Source: Neisseria sp. DTU_2020_1000833_1_SI_GRL_NUU_006 (lineage in GTDB: Bacteria; Pseudomonadota; Gammaproteobacteria; Burkholderiales; Neisseriaceae). From it: DNA of 64,000 nt. This document shows, one piece after another, positions 8,390 through 17,291 of this stretch. Within the stretch, counting starts at the first letter, position 1; every line of letters starts with the position of its first letter. The position numbers and the translations under genes were made by a program. Where the stretch lies: assembly GCA_032388755.1 (NCBI GenBank), contig CP135593.1:682001-746000 (forward strand), read 5' to 3'. The notes under the pieces were generated by a model that did no database searches, was not told where the DNA came from, and saw nothing but the letters and a program-made list of their open reading frames with translations.

Positions 8390-9799
8390 TTATTTCACGT
8401 TGCGCAGATAGTTCAGCAACAAGGGAACGGGGCGGCCGGTCGCGCCTTTTTCGCTGCCTGATTTCCATGCCGTACCTGCGATGTCGAGGTGCGCCCACGG
8501 GTAGTCTTCGGTGAAGTAAGACAGGAAGGTGGCGGCGGTAATCGTGCCTGCGCCGGGCGTGCCGATATTGGGGATGTCGGCGAAGTTGGATTTGAGCTGG
8601 TCTTTGTAGGTTTCAAAGAGCGGCAGTTGCCATGCTTTGTCGTCCACGTTACGGGAGGCGGCGAGCAGGCTGTCGACCAAATCTTGATTGTTGCCCATCA
8701 CGCCGCTGACGTCATGACCCAAGGCGATGATACACGCGCCGGTCAGGGTGGCTACGTCGATGACGGCTTTGGGCTTGAACTGCTCGGCGTAAGTGAGCGC
8801 GTCGCACAAAATCAGACGGCCTTCGGCATCGGTGTTCAACACTTCAATCGTCAAACCTTTCATGCTCTTCACGACGTCGCCCGGTTTGTTTGCCGCGCCG
8901 GAAGGCATGTTTTCGCAGGTGGCGACGACGGCGACGAGGTTGATCGGCAGTTGCAGTTTGACGGCGGCGCAGAAGGTGCTGATGACGGTTGCCGCGCCGC
9001 ACATGTCAAACTTCATTTCGTCCATGTTCAAACCGGGCTTAAGGGAGATACCGCCGGTGTCGAAGGTGATGCCTTTGCCGACCAGAACGACGGGGGCGGC
9101 TTCTTTGTCGGCTGCGCCGAAGTAGCTCAATTCAATCAGATAGGGGTCTTCCACGCTGCCTTTGGCGACCGACCAGAACGAACCCATGTTCTCTTTGATG
9201 TAGTCTTTTTCGATGATTTTGGCGTGTGCGCCCAGTTTTTCAGCTTCGGCTTTGGCGGTGCGCGCTAAAAATTCGGGCGTGCATTCGTTGGGCGCGGCAT
9301 TGCCCAAGTCGCGGCAGAGGCTTTGTCCGTAAACCTGCGCTTCGGCGACGCGCAGGGCTTCTTTGACGGCGGCTTCGTGTGCGGTGTGGAACACGGCTTG
9401 TGCGAATTTGGCGGGTTTGGCTTCTTTTTTGTAGCGGTCGAAACGGTAGGCGGCGTTGCCGAACGCGATGGCAAACGCTTCGGCAACGGCGGCGGCTTGC
9501 GCTTCATCGAAGGCATGGATGTCCGCATTGACCGTTTCCTGATTTTGCGCCCATTTGGCGGCTTCGGCGGCGGCTTTGTTCAGCGCGGCGCGATCGGTTT
9601 TTTCGAGGTGGACGACGGCGACTGCCTGCAAACCGTTGTCCGTCGGGATTTTGGTGTCGGCAAAAGTTTGACCTTCTTCAAGCGAAGACAAAAGGGCAAG
9701 GGCGGTCGGGTGGTTTAATTGCGCTTCTTCGGTGCAGACAAATAACTGCGCGCCTGCCTGTTGCGGCTGCAAGGTTCCGGCTTTTGTGCTAAATTCCAC
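8390..9799 (-). CDS. pepA: Leucyl aminopeptidase PepA (M17)
   Basis: A 469-residue cytosolic, two-metal leucine aminopeptidase that trims N-terminal residues from peptides. The family signature NTDAEGRL is present, with metal ligands in GKGITFDTGGISLKP and the KFDMCGAA segment. The N-terminal half is the macro-like domain, and the C-terminal half is catalytic. I choose a GTG start at 9799 since AGGAG lies at a proper distance and the next residues (EFSTKAGTLQPQQAG) match the neisserial protein; the in-frame upstream extension is translated uptake-word DNA. Some PepA proteins also bind DNA; nothing here shows that. Confidence 0.93.
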   Translation of the reverse strand: MEFSTKAGTLQPQQAGAQLFVCTEEAQLNHPTALALLSSLEEGQTFADTKIPTDNGLQAVAVVHLEKTDRAALNKAAAEAAKWAQNQETVNADIHAFDEAQAAAVAEAFAIAFGNAAYRFDRYKKEAKPAKFAQAVFHTAHEAAVKEALRVAEAQVYGQSLCRDLGNAAPNECTPEFLARTAKAEAEKLGAHAKIIEKDYIKENMGSFWSVAKGSVEDPYLIELSYFGAADKEAAPVVLVGKGITFDTGGISLKPGLNMDEMKFDMCGAATVISTFCAAVKLQLPINLVAVVATCENMPSGAANKPGDVVKSMKGLTIEVLNTDAEGRLILCDALTYAEQFKPKAVIDVATLTGACIIALGHDVSGVMGNNQDLVDSLLAASRNVDDKAWQLPLFETYKDQLKSNFADIPNIGTPGAGTITAATFLSYFTEDYPWAHLDIAGTAWKSGSEKGATGRPVPLLLNYLRNVK

Positions 9800-9832
9800 G
9801 TTTATTCTCCTGATTGAGATGGTTTCGGGTAG

Positions 9833-9910
9833 TTTCAGACGACCCTTTGCATCAAGAGGTCGTCTGAAAACGGTTGGAAAGATTGTACTCCATTTGAGAG
9901 GTCGTCTGAA
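9833..9910. repeat. Cluster of three DNA uptake words
   Basis: Uptake words lie at 9833-9844 (inverted), 9857-9868 and 9899-9910 (direct) between the divergent pepA and lptF genes. Because no gene ends here, these copies are not terminators of annotated genes; they overlap the promoter space of both genes. Confidence 0.85.
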
Positions 9911-9966
9911 ACCTTGCGCAGACAATCCGCCTGCGCCGAACCGCTACCGCTCCTAGCCGCGATTCT

Positions 9967-11082
9967 ATGATTTATCAAAGAAACTTCATCAAAGAACTCT
10001 CTTTTACCGCCGTCGGCATTTTCGTCGTCCTCTTGGCGGTGTTGGTTTCCACGCAGGCAATCAACCTGCTCGGCCGTGCCGCCGACGGGCGCGTCGCCAT
10101 CGATGCCGTGTTGGCATTGGTCGGCTTCTGGGTCATCGGCATGACGCCGCTTTTGCTGGTTTTGACCGCGTTCATCAGCACGCTGACCGTGTTGACCCGC
10201 TACTGGCGCGACAGCGAAATGTCGGTCTGGCTCTCCTGCGGGCTGGCGTTGAGGCAATGGATACGCCCCGTCATGCAGTTTGCCGTGCCGTTTGCCCTGC
10301 TGATTGCCGTCATGCAGCTTTGGGTCATGCCGTGGGCGGAACTGCGCAGCCGTGAATACGCGGAAATCCTCAAGCAGAAGCAAGAATTGTCCATGGTGGA
10401 AGCAGGCGAGTTCAACAGCCTGGGCAAGCGCAACGGCAGGGTTTACTTCGTCGAAACCTTCGACACCGAATCGGGCATCATGAAAAACCTTTTCCTGCGT
10501 GAACAGGATAAAAACGGCAACGACAACATAATCTTCGCCAAAGAAGGCAATTTCTCCCTGAACGACAACAAGCGCACGCTCGACCTGCGCAACGGCTACC
10601 GTTACAGCGGCACGCCCGGCAAAGCCGACTACAACCGTGTTTCCTTCCAAAACCTCAGCCTGATTATCAGCACCACGCCCAAGCTCATCGACCCCGTTTC
10701 CCACCGCCGCACCATCCCGACATCCCAACTTATCGGCAGCAGCAACCCGCAACATCAGGCAGAATTGATGTGGCGTATCTCGCTGACCGTCAGCGTCCTC
10801 CTGCTCTGCCTGCTTGCCGTGCCGCTTTCCTATTTCAACCCGCGCAGCGGCCACACCTACAACATCCTCGTCGCCATCGGGCTTTTCCTGATTTACCAAA
10901 ACGGACTGACCTTCCTGCGCAATGCCGTGGAAGATGGCAAAATCCATTTCTGGCTCGGACTGCTGCCCATGCACATCATCATGTTCGCCATCGCCGTCGT
11001 ACTCCTGCGCGTACGCAGTATGCCCAGCCAGCCCTTCTGGCGGGCGGTTGGCAAAAGTCTGACATTGAAAGGAGGAAAATGA
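9967..11082 (+). CDS. lptF: LPS export permease LptF
   Basis: A 371-residue inner-membrane subunit of the LptB2FGC transporter that lifts lipo-oligosaccharide out of the inner membrane. It has the YjgP/YjgQ layout: membrane helices near residues 12-32, 52-75 and 100-120, a periplasmic beta-jellyroll of about 140 residues, then three more helices from about 268. The next gene, lptG, overlaps by four bases (ATGA), so the two subunits are translationally coupled. Confidence 0.93.
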   Translation: MIYQRNFIKELSFTAVGIFVVLLAVLVSTQAINLLGRAADGRVAIDAVLALVGFWVIGMTPLLLVLTAFISTLTVLTRYWRDSEMSVWLSCGLALRQWIRPVMQFAVPFALLIAVMQLWVMPWAELRSREYAEILKQKQELSMVEAGEFNSLGKRNGRVYFVETFDTESGIMKNLFLREQDKNGNDNIIFAKEGNFSLNDNKRTLDLRNGYRYSGTPGKADYNRVSFQNLSLIISTTPKLIDPVSHRRTIPTSQLIGSSNPQHQAELMWRISLTVSVLLLCLLAVPLSYFNPRSGHTYNILVAIGLFLIYQNGLTFLRNAVEDGKIHFWLGLLPMHIIMFAIAVVLLRVRSMPSQPFWRAVGKSLTLKGGK

Positions 11083-12149
11083 ACCTGATTTCACGTTACA
11101 TCATCCGCCAAATGGCGGTTATGGCGGTTTACGCCCTCCTGGCCTTCCTCGCCCTGTACAGCTTTTTCGAGATCATCAACGAAGTCGGCGACTTGGGCAA
11201 AGGCAGCTATAACGGCGCAACCATGGCGCAATACGTCCTCATGCAGATGCCCGCGCGCGCCTACGAACTCATGCCCCTCGCCGTCCTCATCGGCGGACTC
11301 GTCTCCCTCAGCCAACTTGCCGCCGGCAGCGAACTGACCGTCATCAAAGCAAGCGGCATGAGCACCAAAAAACTGCTGCTGATCCTGTCGCAGTTCGGAC
11401 TGATTTTCGCCATCGCCACCGCCGCGCTCGGCGAATGGATTGCCCCCGTCCTCAGCCAAAAAGCCGAAAACATCAAATCCGCCGCCATCAACGGCAAAAT
11501 CAGCACCGGCAATACCGGCCTTTGGCTCAAAGAAAAAAACAGCATCATCAACGTGCGCGAAATGCTGCCCGACCATACCCTGCTGGGCATTAAAATTTGG
11601 GTGCGCAACGACAAAAACGAGCTGACGCAGGCAACGGAAGCCGAATCCGCCGTTTTAAACAACGACGGCAGTTGGCAGTTGAAAAACATCCGCCGCAGCA
11701 CGCTTAGCGAAGACAAAGTCGAAGTCTCGACCGCCACCGAAGAAAACTGGCCGATCGCCGTCAAACGCAACCTGATGGACGTATTGCTTGTCAAACCCGA
11801 CCAAATGTCGGTCGGCGAACTGACCACCTACATCAGCCACCTCGAAAACAACAACCAAAACACCCAGATCTACGCCATCGCCTGGTGGCGCAAATTGGTT
11901 TACCCCGTCGCCGCCTGGGTCATGGCACTCGTCGCCTTCGCCTTCACCCCGCAAACCACCCGCCACGGCAATATGGGCTTGAAGCTCTTCGGCGGCATCT
12001 GCCTCGGCTTGCTGTTCCACTTCGCCGGACGGCTCTTCGGGTTTACCAGCCAACTCTACGGCGTCCCCCCCTTCCTCGCCGGCGCATTGCCCACCATAGC
12101 CTTCGCCCTGCTCGCCGTTTGGCTGATACGCAGGCAGGAGAGAAGGTAA
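11079..12149 (+). CDS. lptG: LPS export permease LptG
   Basis: A 356-residue partner of LptF in the LPS exporter. The start is the ATG inside the lptF stop overlap, with a perfect AGGAGG at 11070-11075. Six membrane helices flank a periplasmic jellyroll (about residues 125-260), as in LptG. Together LptF and LptG form the cavity that receives LPS and hand it to LptC and LptA. Confidence 0.93.
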   Translation: MNLISRYIIRQMAVMAVYALLAFLALYSFFEIINEVGDLGKGSYNGATMAQYVLMQMPARAYELMPLAVLIGGLVSLSQLAAGSELTVIKASGMSTKKLLLILSQFGLIFAIATAALGEWIAPVLSQKAENIKSAAINGKISTGNTGLWLKEKNSIINVREMLPDHTLLGIKIWVRNDKNELTQATEAESAVLNNDGSWQLKNIRRSTLSEDKVEVSTATEENWPIAVKRNLMDVLLVKPDQMSVGELTTYISHLENNNQNTQIYAIAWWRKLVYPVAAWVMALVAFAFTPQTTRHGNMGLKLFGGICLGLLFHFAGRLFGFTSQLYGVPPFLAGALPTIAFALLAVWLIRRQERR

Positions 12150-12165
12150 AAGATGGATTCGGAGA

Positions 12166-12225
12166 AAACGTCGTCTGAAAACGGTTTTGCGAAATACGCT
12201 ATGCCTGTTTTCAGACGATGTTTTG
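12166..12225 (+). terminator. Long-loop uptake-word hairpin after lptG
   Basis: AACGTCGTCTGAAAAC pairs with GTTTTCAGACGATGTT across a loop of about 24 bases. The words carry a variant base (CGTCGTCTGAA). It is placed 17 bases past lptG. Confidence 0.65.
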
Positions 12226-12367
12226 TTTGGCTTGATGTTGGGTAGAGCGGAGTAGTGGAGGGTACGATTTATTTAGATTGTTATAAGCTAATCCGCTGTA
12301 AAAGTCGTCTGAAACCAATCCGTCGCTTAGGAGATTTGCCCGACAAATTGTTGAAACAAAGAAAACG

Positions 12368-12399
12368 AGGTCGTCTGAACGCGGTTTCAGACGACCTTT
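12368..12399 (-). terminator. Uptake-word hairpin after aroD
   Basis: AGGTCGTCTGAA and its inverse with a short loop lie 20 bases past the aroD stop. The remaining 12226-12367 stretch has one further uptake-word-like copy (about 12303) and no gene. Confidence 0.8.
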
Positions 12400-12418
12400 T
12401 GTTTTTTTGTATTTGTAT

Positions 12419-13192
12419 TTATTGTTGTCCGGCGGTGTTGCCGTTTTCCAAAACATCCAAAATGTTTTTCAGGTTGGCGGAATCGAGCTGACCGGGGGCG
12501 GAGGCGGCTCCTGCCGTGCCGAATGTGATGGCGGAGCCGAAGGTCGAGCCTGCGATGCGGCTGACGAGTCCGAGCTTGCCCATGGAGATGGTAACAATCG
12601 GGCGGTTTGCGGTTTGACGGGCTTCCCAAGTGGCGTCCAAAAGCGTCAGGACATCGGCAGGGCTTTGGGGCATCACGGCGATTTTGCAGATGTCCGCGCC
12701 TGCCTCTTCCATTTTTTTCAGACGACCTGTGATGTCCGATTTGGCGGGCGTTTGATGGAAATCGTGGTTGCTCATCAGTACAGAGGTGTCGTGCGCTTTG
12801 GCGGTAGCAACCGCTTGGCGGACTTCGCTTTCGCCGGCGGAAAGTTCGATGTCGATGATGTCGATGATGCCTGAAGCGGCGGCTTTATCGAGCAACTCGA
12901 AATAATACGCTTTGCTGCAAGGGTATTCGCCGCCTTCCTCTGCGCGTCGGAAGGTGAACAGCAGCGGGGTTTCGGGAAACGCATGGCGCACTGAGGCAGC
13001 CTGAGCAAGCAGGTATTCGGGATTGCCTGCTTGGGCGAAATAGTCGGCTCTGAACTCGATAATATCGAAACAGGCGTGTTCGAGGTTTTTCAGGGCGGCG
13101 GATAAGGCTGCTTCGTCTCGGGCAACCAAGGGAACGACGATTTTCGGCTGTCCGCTGCCGAGCGTGAGATGGCGGATGGTCAGGGTTTTCAT
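12419..13192 (-). CDS. aroD: 3-dehydroquinate dehydratase, type I
   Basis: A 257-residue enzyme of the shikimate pathway, converting 3-dehydroquinate to 3-dehydroshikimate by a Schiff-base mechanism. The catalytic His is in MSNHDFHQTP and the Schiff-base Lys in DICKIAVMP; the family TIM-barrel strands are evident. Start chosen at MKTLTIRHL (13192); the longer in-frame extension is Arg/Pro-rich and non-coding in character. The ribosome site is weak (AGAAAAACC). The start overlaps the stop of a 35-codon open frame (see findings). Confidence 0.93.
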   Translation of the reverse strand: MKTLTIRHLTLGSGQPKIVVPLVARDEAALSAALKNLEHACFDIIEFRADYFAQAGNPEYLLAQAASVRHAFPETPLLFTFRRAEEGGEYPCSKAYYFELLDKAAASGIIDIIDIELSAGESEVRQAVATAKAHDTSVLMSNHDFHQTPAKSDITGRLKKMEEAGADICKIAVMPQSPADVLTLLDATWEARQTANRPIVTISMGKLGLVSRIAGSTFGSAITFGTAGAASAPGQLDSANLKNILDVLENGNTAGQQ

Positions 13193-13306
13193 GGTTTTTC
13201 TGCTGTATTGGTGCGGTGGCTGTCGAGCAGCGGATCGGGGAGCGGTGTCCAAACGACGCCGTCGATGCCGCTTTCGGTCAGGCATAGGTTGAAGATGCGG
13301 CATCAT

Positions 13307-13648
13307 AGCACGATAACGCTATGACTTAGGTTTTCAGACAGCCGCCTTGTCGGCTTCGCAGCAAAGAGGTCGTCTGAAAGCCAAAAAGATATTTCCATTT
13401 CCCATCAACCTGTTTATGCAAAAACCTTGCCCGATTGTTAACATTATATTTACACTACACCCGATTACAAATATACTCATTGCCATGCCGCACGGCTTTG
13501 TTTGCCTGAAATCCAAAGCCTGCGAACAACCCGCCGCGGGAAACAAGAAAAACCGATTCAGTGAAATCAATAAAAAAGCAATGTCAGGCGATGAGCCTAT
13601 GCTTCAGCGGTTTTAGAGATTTCACGTTATGTTTCAGAGGAATACTCC
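13307..13648. other. Intergenic region between aroD and the DASS gene
   Basis: About 340 bases between divergent genes holding a single uptake word at about 13366-13377. It must contain both promoters; an AT-rich stretch near 13432-13460 (TTGTTA, TATATT) is suggestive but not a well-spaced pair. No small ORF I can support. Confidence 0.4.
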
Positions 13649-15064
13649 ATGGACTTACATGCAAAGGACAAAACCCAGCATCCTGAGAATGTCGAGCTGC
13701 TCAGTGCGCAAAAGCCGATTACCGACTTTAAGGGCCTGCTGACCACCATCATTTCCGCCGTCGTCTGTTTCGGCATTTACAGCATCCTGCCGTACAGTAC
13801 CGATGCCAACAAAGGTATCGCACTGTTGATTTTCGTTGCCGCGCTTTGGTTCACCGAAGCCGTCCACATCACGGTAACCGCATTGATGGTGCCGATTCTC
13901 GCCGTCGTGCTCGGCTTCCCCGATATGGACATCAAAAAAGCGATGGCGGGCTTTGCCGATCCGACGATTTATATCTTCTTCGGAGGCTTCGCGCTTGCCA
14001 CCGCCCTGCACATGCAGCGTCTCGACCGCAAAATCGCCGTCAGCCTCTTGCGCCTGTCGCGCGGCAATATGAAAGTTGCCGTGTTGATGCTGTTTGCCGT
14101 TACCGCCTTCCTGTCCATGTGGATCAGCAATACCGCGACCGCCGCCATGATGCTGCCTTTGGCAATGGGTATGATGAGCCATCTCGATCAAGAAAAAGAA
14201 CGCAAAACCTACGTATTCGTCCTGCTCGGTATTGCCTACTGCGCCAGTATCGGCGGTTTGGGCACCGTAGTCGGTTCGCCGCCGAACATGATCGCCGCCA
14301 AAGCCCTGAATCTGGACTTCGTCGGCTGGATGAAGCTTGGTCTTCCTATGCTGCTGTTGATTCTGCCCTTGATGCTGTTCTCCATGTACGTCATTCTCAA
14401 GCCTAATCTGAACGAGCGCGTTGAAGTCAAAGCCGAGTCTATCCCGTGGACGCTGCACCGCTTGATCGCGCTGTTGATTTTCTTGGCTGCTGCCGTCGCT
14501 TGGGTATTCAGCTCCAAAATCAAAGAAGCGTTCGGCATCTCCAACCCCGACACCGTCATCGCCCTGATTGCCGCCGTCGCCGTCGTCGTATTCGGCGTGG
14601 CGCAATGGAAAGAAGTCGCCCGCAACACCGACTGGGGCGTATTGATGCTCTTCGGCGGCGGTATCAGCTTGAGCGCGCTGCTGCAATCTTCCGGCGCATC
14701 CGAAGCATTGGGTCAGCAGGTGGCTACCACTTTCACCGCCGCGCATCCGCTGCTGGTGATTTTCGTGGTCGCCACCTTCATCATCTTCCTGACCGAGTTC
14801 ACCAGTAACACCGCCTCCGCCGCGCTGCTCGTGCCCATTTTCGCCAGCATCGCCACGCAAATGGGGCTGCCCGAACAAGTTTTGGTATTCGTTATCGGCA
14901 TCGGCGCATCCTGCGCGTTCATGCTGCCGGTGGCCACACCGCCCAACGCGATTGTGTTCGGTACGGGCTTGATTAAGCAACGCGAAATGATGAACGTCGG
15001 CTTGCTGCTGAACGTCCTCTGTATCGTATTGGTTGCACTGTGGGCTTATTTCATCCTGATGTAA
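13649..15064 (+). CDS. DASS-family sodium:anion symporter
   Basis: A 471-residue inner-membrane transporter of the divalent anion:sodium symporter family (SLC13/CitT-like), with about 12 hydrophobic segments. Both hallmark sodium-site motifs are present: SNTATAAMMLP near residue 155 and SNTASAALLVP near residue 388, one in each half of the inverted repeat. Substrates of the family include dicarboxylates, citrate and sulfate, and I cannot choose among them. The ATG follows AGAGGAA at good spacing. It is monocistronic and ends in an uptake-word hairpin. Confidence 0.88.
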   Translation: MDLHAKDKTQHPENVELLSAQKPITDFKGLLTTIISAVVCFGIYSILPYSTDANKGIALLIFVAALWFTEAVHITVTALMVPILAVVLGFPDMDIKKAMAGFADPTIYIFFGGFALATALHMQRLDRKIAVSLLRLSRGNMKVAVLMLFAVTAFLSMWISNTATAAMMLPLAMGMMSHLDQEKERKTYVFVLLGIAYCASIGGLGTVVGSPPNMIAAKALNLDFVGWMKLGLPMLLLILPLMLFSMYVILKPNLNERVEVKAESIPWTLHRLIALLIFLAAAVAWVFSSKIKEAFGISNPDTVIALIAAVAVVVFGVAQWKEVARNTDWGVLMLFGGGISLSALLQSSGASEALGQQVATTFTAAHPLLVIFVVATFIIFLTEFTSNTASAALLVPIFASIATQMGLPEQVLVFVIGIGASCAFMLPVATPPNAIVFGTGLIKQREMMNVGLLLNVLCIVLVALWAYFILM

Positions 15065-15084
15065 ACCCGTAAAACCATAACCAC

Positions 15085-15119
15085 AAGGTCGTCTGAAAGA
15101 ATATTTTTCAGACGACCTT
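15085..15119 (+). terminator. Uptake-word hairpin after the DASS gene
   Basis: AAGGTCGTCTGAAA inverted across a short AT loop, 20 bases past the stop codon and 55 bases before ppiB. Confidence 0.8.
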
Positions 15120-15173
15120 GAAGTTTTTCCGCCCGGCACCATTTCCAAAAAGATTCTTAACGAAAGGAAACCC

Positions 15174-15683
15174 ATGATTATCCTGCACACCAACAAAGGC
15201 GACATGAAAATCGAACTCGATTTCGACAAAGCCCCCGTTACCGCCAAAAACTTCGAGCAATACGTCAAAGACGGCTTCTACGACGGCGTAATCTTCCACC
15301 GCGTCATCAAAGGCTTCATGATTCAAGGCGGAGGCATGGACGAGAACATGAACGAAAAAGAAACACGCGAGCCGATTCAAAACGAAGCGTCCAACGGCCT
15401 GCCCAACGAGAAATACACCATCGCCATGGCGCGCACCTCCGACCCGCATTCCGCCAGCGCGCAATTCTTCATCAACACCGCCGACAACGCCTTCCTGAAC
15501 TTCCGTTCCAAAGAGCTGTACGGCAAAACTGTCGTCCAAGACTGGGGCTACGCCGTATTCGGCAAAGTCGTCGATGGTTTTGACGTGGTCGATGCCATCG
15601 AAGGCGTCGCCACCAAACGCCACGGCTACCACGACGACGTACCGACCGAACCTGTCGTCATCACCAAAGCCGAAGTGGTATAA
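15174..15683 (+). CDS. ppiB: Peptidyl-prolyl cis-trans isomerase B (cyclophilin)
   Basis: A 169-residue cytoplasmic cyclophilin that speeds prolyl isomerisation in folding proteins. Core active-site motifs are visible: FHRVIKGFMIQGG, the AMARTSDPHSASAQFFIN stretch, and FGKVVDG. There is no signal peptide. The ATG follows AAAGGAAACCC. It is followed by a classic intrinsic terminator. Confidence 0.94.
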   Translation: MIILHTNKGDMKIELDFDKAPVTAKNFEQYVKDGFYDGVIFHRVIKGFMIQGGGMDENMNEKETREPIQNEASNGLPNEKYTIAMARTSDPHSASAQFFINTADNAFLNFRSKELYGKTVVQDWGYAVFGKVVDGFDVVDAIEGVATKRHGYHDDVPTEPVVITKAEVV

Positions 15684-15711
15684 ATTTGACGCGTTACATC
15701 CCATGACGCAA

Positions 15712-15739
15712 AAGCAGCCTGAAACGGGCTGCTTTTTTT
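15712..15739 (+). terminator. Intrinsic terminator of ppiB
   Basis: AGCAGCC / GGCTGCT stem followed by seven T, 29 bases past ppiB. Confidence 0.9.
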
Positions 15740-15884
15740 GCGGATAAGGCATATCGCCGGCTTCTTTGGTTTTTGATGAATCAGTTGCCATCAACCGTCA
15801 GCAATCAATCAAACAAATCTGTTGCATTGGCAGCGTAGCGTGGGCTTGACGCAAGGAAAAATATGTAGGACGAAACTGGGCAGG

Positions 15885-15990
15885 GCGGTATGCCTGACTG
15901 TTTTTTGTAATCCGCAACGAAACAGCCGAAACCCTGTGTTTGGGTTTCGACTGTTGGGGGTGAAAAGGGCTATTTGCAAAGTTCTCGATA
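15885..15990. repeat. Likely insertion-sequence end remnant
   Basis: A hairpin of CAGCCGAAACCC and GGGTTTCGACTG arms followed by TTTGCAAAGTTCTC resembles the terminal stretch of IS5-type elements I know from Neisseria (ends reading GAGACCTTTGCAAAA). No transposase remains. The rest of 15740-15884 contains nothing I recognise. Confidence 0.4.
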
Positions 15991-15996
15991 ACAACA

Positions 15997-16034
15997 AAAG
16001 GTCGTCTGAAAACAGGTTTTCAGACGACCTTTTC
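15997..16034. terminator. Isolated uptake-word hairpin
   Basis: Inverted AAGGTCGTCTGAAAAC words with a short loop and A/T flanks. No gene ends beside it, so it is a relic of an older gene order or an uptake site only. Confidence 0.7.
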
Positions 16035-16168
16035 GTTTTTTACTTCTCAACAACGGTTTAGGTTGGAATGGGGGAATAGTTAAGTAGAATGAGCGAGGAA
16101 ATTTTGCAAAGGTCTCCTCATGCTGATTCTAGGAGATAGCTGATTTTAATAGCACTTTTTCATCATTT

Positions 16169-16349
16169 GAGACCTTTGCAATAACATGAGTTATTAAAAT
16201 TTTATGCTCAATACCATTTTCAAAATGAGAAACCTCCCTGATTTCTTCTACTTTTTTCTCAATATCAGAAAGGTTTTAGCCAATTGAAAATTTTTTAGCA
16301 CATTTTTATGCGTCAAATTTTGTTAACAGACTATTTTTGCAAAGGTCTC
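16169..16349. mobile_element. 181-bp MITE-like element with IS-type inverted ends
   Basis: It starts GAGACCTTTGCAA and ends TTTGCAAAGGTCTC, a near-perfect inverted pair. The interior is AT-rich and has no transposase. A further orphan end (TTTTGCAAAGGTCTC) lies at about 16107-16121, and another at about 19765-19775. I recall the same interior from other Neisseria genomes as a short non-autonomous element, but have not checked. The flanks are not clear target duplications. Confidence 0.6.
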
Positions 16350-16363
16350 CATTTATAAAAACA

Positions 16364-16388
16364 AAAGGCATCAATCCGATGCCTTTTT
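16364..16388 (-). terminator. Intrinsic terminator of the adhC-fghA operon
   Basis: AAAAGGCATC/GATGCCTTTTT stem with a five-base loop; T-rich on both strands. It lies about 70 bases past the fghA stop. Confidence 0.75.
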
Positions 16389-16455
16389 AATTCATTAACA
16401 TGAAAAATTAACGTTCACTTCAACGTTTAATCGATTCAAGAATCACTTCTTTGGC

Positions 16456-17286
16456 TTACTTCAAAAATGCCGCATGATACGCAATGTGCTCACCAATAAA
16501 ACTGGCAATGAAGTAATAGCTATGATCGTAGCCTTTATGGAAGCGTACATCGATCGGCTGGTTTGCCGCACGACAGGTTTCAATAAAATCTTCGGTACGC
16601 AATTGTGTTGGCAAAAACTCATCTTCTAAGCCCTGATCAATGCGCATACCTTGCATTTTATAGCCTTGTTGAATAAGCGAGTTGGCATCATATTGCTGCC
16701 ATTTTTCACAATCTTTTCCTAAATAAGCAGAAAAAGCTTTCTCCCCCCAAGGCACGAGACTTGGCGACAAAATGGGCGAAAAGGCAGAGACACTTTGATA
16801 ACGTTCTCGGTTTCGCAGTGCCAATACCAATGCGCCGTGTCCGCCCATTGAATGCCCCATAATGGAACGTTTGCCGTTGGTAGGAAAATTTTCCTCAATC
16901 AGACTGGGCAACTCGTTCAAAATATAATCATACATTTGATAATTCGTCGCCCAAGGCTGCTCGGTCGCATTCAGATAGAAGCCTGCACCTTGCCCTAAAT
17001 CATAAGCCGCATCGTTCGGCACTTGCTCTCCGCGAGGGCTGGTATCGGGGGCAACCACAATCACTTGATGTTCTGCCGCATAGCGCTGAAAGCCTGATTT
17101 GGTAATGAAATTTTGTTCAGTACAGGTTAAGCCGGAAAGCCAATAAATCACACCAAGTGGTCGATTCTCCTGATTATCCGGCAAATAGACGGCAAATTTC
17201 ATTTCGCATTGAAGCGTTTGGGCATGATGTGCCCAAACTTGTTGCGAACCGCCGAAAATTTGATGTTGTTCAATCAGTTTCATCAC
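16456..17286 (-). CDS. fghA: S-formylglutathione hydrolase
   Basis: A 276-residue esterase-D type serine hydrolase that cleaves S-formylglutathione to formate and glutathione, the second step of formaldehyde detoxification. The nucleophile elbow is GHSMGGHGA; the conserved SGLTCTEQNF stretch and the C-terminal catalytic His region (GYDHSYYF) are in place. It starts five bases after adhC ends, so the two form an operon. The protein reads closely like the Haemophilus homologue, and the operon is more AT-rich than its surroundings with no uptake words, suggesting transfer. Confidence 0.93.
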   Translation of the reverse strand: MMKLIEQHQIFGGSQQVWAHHAQTLQCEMKFAVYLPDNQENRPLGVIYWLSGLTCTEQNFITKSGFQRYAAEHQVIVVAPDTSPRGEQVPNDAAYDLGQGAGFYLNATEQPWATNYQMYDYILNELPSLIEENFPTNGKRSIMGHSMGGHGALVLALRNRERYQSVSAFSPILSPSLVPWGEKAFSAYLGKDCEKWQQYDANSLIQQGYKMQGMRIDQGLEDEFLPTQLRTEDFIETCRAANQPIDVRFHKGYDHSYYFIASFIGEHIAYHAAFLK

Positions 17287-17291
17287 GGGCC

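Noticed and set aside
9835..11094. 419-codon minus-strand frame opposite lptF
   Set aside because: Antisense to LptF, with His/Gln/Glu-rich composition and uptake-word sequence at its end; no domain is recognisable.
13655..15268. 537-codon minus-strand frame opposite the DASS gene
   Set aside because: It overlaps the complete transporter and part of ppiB; the Gln/His/Gly-rich product is typical of the reverse of GC-rich membrane protein genes.
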